Part shown: piece after piece, positions 61,580 to 64,000 of the stretch
Position numbering within the stretch: the stretch's first letter is position 1
How the letters are laid out: every line of letters begins with the position of its first letter
Source: Cecembia calidifontis
GTDB taxonomy: Bacteria > Bacteroidota > Bacteroidia > Cytophagales > Cyclobacteriaceae
Length of the DNA stretch: 64,000 bases
Assembly (NCBI RefSeq): GCF_004216715.1
Contig: NZ_SGXG01000001.1
Location: 4,902,501-4,966,500, forward strand
Direction of reading: 5' to 3'
Program-made: the position numbers and the translations under genes
Notes under the pieces: generated by a model
Databases searched by the model: none
Told to the model about the DNA's origin: nothing
What the model saw: the letters and a program-made list of their open reading frames with translations, nothing else

Positions 61580-62787
61580 TGCTTTTAAAAGGAAAAAAAA
61601 TTTTATTAGGTATTACTGGTAGTATTGCAGCCTACAAAGCTGCCCATCTGACCAGATTATTAGTAAAAGAAGGAGCGGAAGTACAAGTAATCATGAGTAC
61701 TTCTGCTCTTGATTTTATCAGCCCTTTGACCTTGGCAACCTTGTCCAAGCATCCGGTTTATCATGAGTTTTTTGACCCCAAAACCGGCTCTTGGACCAAT
61801 CACGTCGATTTAGGCCTTTGGGCGGATTTATTTTTGATCGCGCCTATCAGCGCAAATACCTTAGGGAAATTGGCCAATGGACTTTGTGACAATTTACTGG
61901 CAGCAACCTACCTCTCTGCCAGGTGTCCAGTGATGGTGGCCCCTGCCATGGACCTGGATATGTACCAGCATCCTTCCGTCAGAGAAAATCTAGAACGATT
62001 GGTGTCATTTGGAAATATCATTTTAGACGCTGAAAGTGGTGAACTGGCAAGTGGGCTTTCCGGACAGGGAAGATTGATGGAACCGGAACACATTTTGGAA
62101 AAAGTGGTGGCTCATTTCCATTATAACACAGATTTTGAAGGGAAAAAAGTATTGATTACCTCAGGCCCCACCCAGGAGGCGATAGATCCGGTACGTTTTA
62201 TCAGCAACCATTCCAGCGGAAAAATGGGCGCTGCCATAGCGGATGCATTTGCCAATAGCGGCGCTGAAGTTCATTTGGTTTTGGGTGTTGGTGCCAAAAA
62301 GCCTAAAAATCCCCACATTAAAATATATCCCGTTAGAAGTGCAAATGAGATGTACGAAGCGGCATCCAAACTGCATGGAAAAATGGACATATGTGTTTTT
62401 GCTGCTGCTGTGGCGGATTATGCCCCGAAAAATATAGCAAGCGAAAAAATCAAAAAAGAAGGTGATGGCATGACCATTGAACTGGTCAAAAATGTAGATA
62501 TTGCATACACCCTGGGTAAAGCCAAACAAGCACATCAAATTCATGTTGGATTTGCACTGGAAACAGAAAATGAAGTTTTTCATGCCAAGCAAAAATTGGA
62601 AAAGAAAAACTTTGACATGATTGTATTGAACTCCATGCGCCAAGAAGGGGCAGGATTCCAGCTTGACACCAATAAAGTGAGCCTTTTCTTTGAAGATGGT
62701 ACCTCTATAGATTCAGAGGTATTACCCAAAGAGCAAATAGCCAAAATGATATTGGAAGGTGTGAAAAAGATTCCAGTCAAAATTTAA
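61579..62787 (+). CDS. coaBC: Bifunctional phosphopantothenoylcysteine decarboxylase / phosphopantothenate-cysteine ligase
   Basis: 402 residues; makes 4'-phosphopantetheine for coenzyme A. The CoaC half (1-185): GSIAAYKAAHLTRLL (FMN site), NHVDLGLWADLFLIAPISANTLGK (with active His), and PAMDLDMYQHPSV, where Asp replaces the Asn of the usual PAMN motif. The CoaB half: TSGPTQEAIDPVRFISNHSSGKMGAAIADA and FAAAVADYAPKN, then KKEGDGMTIELVKNVDI with Lys in the CTP loop. It is translationally coupled to rpoZ. Confidence 0.95.
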   Translation: MLLKGKKILLGITGSIAAYKAAHLTRLLVKEGAEVQVIMSTSALDFISPLTLATLSKHPVYHEFFDPKTGSWTNHVDLGLWADLFLIAPISANTLGKLANGLCDNLLAATYLSARCPVMVAPAMDLDMYQHPSVRENLERLVSFGNIILDAESGELASGLSGQGRLMEPEHILEKVVAHFHYNTDFEGKKVLITSGPTQEAIDPVRFISNHSSGKMGAAIADAFANSGAEVHLVLGVGAKKPKNPHIKIYPVRSANEMYEAASKLHGKMDICVFAAAVADYAPKNIASEKIKKEGDGMTIELVKNVDIAYTLGKAKQAHQIHVGFALETENEVFHAKQKLEKKNFDMIVLNSMRQEGAGFQLDTNKVSLFFEDGTSIDSEVLPKEQIAKMILEGVKKIPVKI

Positions 62788-62826
62788 ATCCCTAATTTTC
62801 GTTACCTTATTCAAAGGAAATAAAGT

Positions 62827-63732
62827 ATGATCAGGTACTGGTTTTTTATCGTGATGATAGGGCTTCAATTTGGGCAGTTACATGCCCAGGAACTGAATTT
62901 TACTGTTATCATCAACAGTGATAGGGCCAGGACCCAGGAAACAGGGGTCTTTGAGGACATGAAGATCAATTTCGAACAATTCCTCAATGGCAGAAACTGG
63001 ACCACAGATCAGTTCCAGGCATTTGAGCGAATCAAAGGCAATATGCTTATCACCATAAGCGACATGCCTCAGGTCGGCTTTTATAATGCCACAGTTCAAA
63101 TCCAAACGGTAAGACCTGTCTATGGAACCAATTATGAAAGTATGGTCCTCAATTTTATTGACAGAAACTGGTCATTTGAGTTCTTACAGTCCCAGCCTCT
63201 TGAATTTAACCGCTTTTCTTTCCTGAACAATATCAGCTCGCTTTTGGCTTATTACGCATATATAGCTTTAGGCTTTGATTATGACAGCTTTTCATTGAGG
63301 GGAGGTGATCCTTACTTTGAAATTGCAAACAACATCGTCAACAATGCCCAACAATCTCTCAGACCGGGGTGGCAACCAAATCCCAATGACAGAAGAAACC
63401 GGTATTGGCTGATAAATGATGTGTATACTTCTTCCGTGTTCGCCCCCATCAGGGAAGCCATTTATATCTACCATAGAAAAGGATTGGATCAACTGACTAC
63501 GAATCCAGAAGAAGCTTACAAAAATATTGTGGAAGCCATCAGGCTTGTAGCAGAAGCAAATACCCAACAGCCAAATGGAATTTTTACAATTGCCTTTATC
63601 GATGCCAAGGGAGATGAAGTGAGCAAAATTTTGAAAAGAGCACCTTTGGATGTAAGGACTGAGGCGGTGGGATATTTGATGAAAATTGACCCCAACAACG
63701 CCAGAAGATACAATGACATTCTGAAAGGTTAA
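62827..63732 (+). CDS. DUF4835 secreted protein
   Basis: 301 residues with a signal ending in LHAQ. The body matches the DUF4835 pattern (ELNFTVIINSDRARTQETGVFEDM, FLNGRNWTTDQFQAFERIKGNM, NFIDRNWSFEFLQSQPLEFN, LAYYAYIALGFDYDSFSLRGG). It sits in the common Bacteroidota order between coaBC and recN. The function of this domain is not established; its fixed place suggests an envelope role. The gap to coaBC is 39 bp, so it is probably in the same operon. Confidence 0.9.
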   Translation: MIRYWFFIVMIGLQFGQLHAQELNFTVIINSDRARTQETGVFEDMKINFEQFLNGRNWTTDQFQAFERIKGNMLITISDMPQVGFYNATVQIQTVRPVYGTNYESMVLNFIDRNWSFEFLQSQPLEFNRFSFLNNISSLLAYYAYIALGFDYDSFSLRGGDPYFEIANNIVNNAQQSLRPGWQPNPNDRRNRYWLINDVYTSSVFAPIREAIYIYHRKGLDQLTTNPEEAYKNIVEAIRLVAEANTQQPNGIFTIAFIDAKGDEVSKILKRAPLDVRTEAVGYLMKIDPNNARRYNDILKG

Positions 63733-63773
63733 GCAGTTTTATTAGCTTTGTATTTGGTCCGTTTTTTATACAA

Positions 63774-64000
63774 ATGCTCAAATCACTCAATATTTCCAAT
63801 TATGCCCTGATCCAGGAACTGGAGATGGCCCCCAGTGCGGAATTGAACATGATTACAGGGGAAACCGGTGCTGGTAAATCCATCATGTTGGGTGCCGTCG
63901 GTTTGCTATTGGGAAACAGAGCAGATACCAAAGCACTTTCAGATCCTGAAAACAAATGTGTAGTTGAAGGTTGTTTCGGGATTGAAAATTACGGACTTGA
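63774..64000 (+). CDS. recN: DNA repair protein RecN, 3' truncated by window end
   Basis: The ATG at 63774 opens MLKSLNISNYALIQELEM, then a Walker A loop ITGETGAGKSIMLGAVGLLLG, then NRADTKALSD, the standard RecN start. RecN is an SMC-like ATPase of double-strand-break repair, normally about 550 residues; only the first 75 are here. It follows DUF4835 by 41 bp. A box TGTATTTG (63749-63756, one mismatch to the -7 consensus) lies just upstream. Confidence 0.95.
   Translation, partial: MLKSLNISNYALIQELEMAPSAELNMITGETGAGKSIMLGAVGLLLGNRADTKALSDPENKCVVEGCFGIENYGL

Noticed and set aside
1..64000. CRISPR array, rRNA operon, replication origin or prophage
   Set aside because: I saw no regularly spaced repeats, no rRNA-like blocks, no DnaA-box cluster and no run of phage structural genes; ORF6N alone is not evidence of a prophage.

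Overview
The window looks like chromosomal DNA of a Bacteroidota bacterium, most likely in the Cytophagales (Cyclobacteriaceae-like). The evidence is a type IX secretion sorting tail, an STN/carboxypeptidase-regulatory TonB receptor with a DUF4249 lipoprotein, DUF4835, an OstA-like protein, many lipoboxes, and promoters of the Bacteroidota type (TTTG, about 19 bp, TAnnTTTG). Most of it is ordinary core genome. The accessory or odd segments are 7.3-13.5 kb and 37.9-41.2 kb.

Layout. 1-8.3 kb: the 3' end of a nucleotide pyrophosphatase gene coupled to a group III truncated haemoglobin; the edge of a surface-polysaccharide locus (small phosphoglycosyltransferase and DegT aminotransferase); an NAD(P)-binding protein; a Trp-rich membrane protein divergent from a lipoprotein esterase; a secreted amidohydrolase; and a RES/Xre toxin-antitoxin pair. 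8.4-13.6 kb: a second, short DNA polymerase III alpha subunit behind an inverted repeat, a gene-poor kilobase, a Cys-rich lipoprotein and a decayed transposase. 13.6-20.9 kb: a MscS channel, a permuted papain-like hydrolase, a PolX-like protein with a ruined polymerase site, an EVE protein, a secreted unknown, and pyrR-pyrB. 21-36.7 kb, mostly minus strand: a ThuA/sugar dehydrogenase/PKD/cytochrome c fusion, pgk, sua5, a TPR lipoprotein, thioesterase, NUDIX, recQ, enoyl-CoA hydratase, ComEC, an outer-membrane barrel, GNAT and PhoH.

36.8-41.2 kb: a SAM hydrolase gene and a small monooxygenase, tRNA-Leu(CAA), a candidate structured RNA ending in an intrinsic terminator, and an ORF6N-domain gene whose first codons are frameshifted. 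Four related 15-bp palindromes lie in and around that gene, with a separate 31-bp palindrome beside one of them. A Zn-ribbon unknown and an HD-domain (p)ppGpp-hydrolase-like protein follow. This is the part I consider most likely to hold something undescribed.

41.4-64 kb: a DASS transporter, a Tat-exported sugar isomerase, a four-gene outer-membrane operon (unknown, TonB receptor, DUF4249, MG2-like), a second MscS channel, a large membrane-anchored unknown, mdh, a cyclic-nucleotide-binding protein coupled to tilS, an OstA-like protein, a T9SS cargo, and a housekeeping run bamD-rpoZ-coaBC-DUF4835-recN that leaves the window. These last genes link envelope assembly (LPS transport, BAM), RNA polymerase, coenzyme A synthesis and DNA repair, and they share one well-formed promoter ahead of bamD.

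All calls come from reading the sequence and remembered family motifs. No database search was run.
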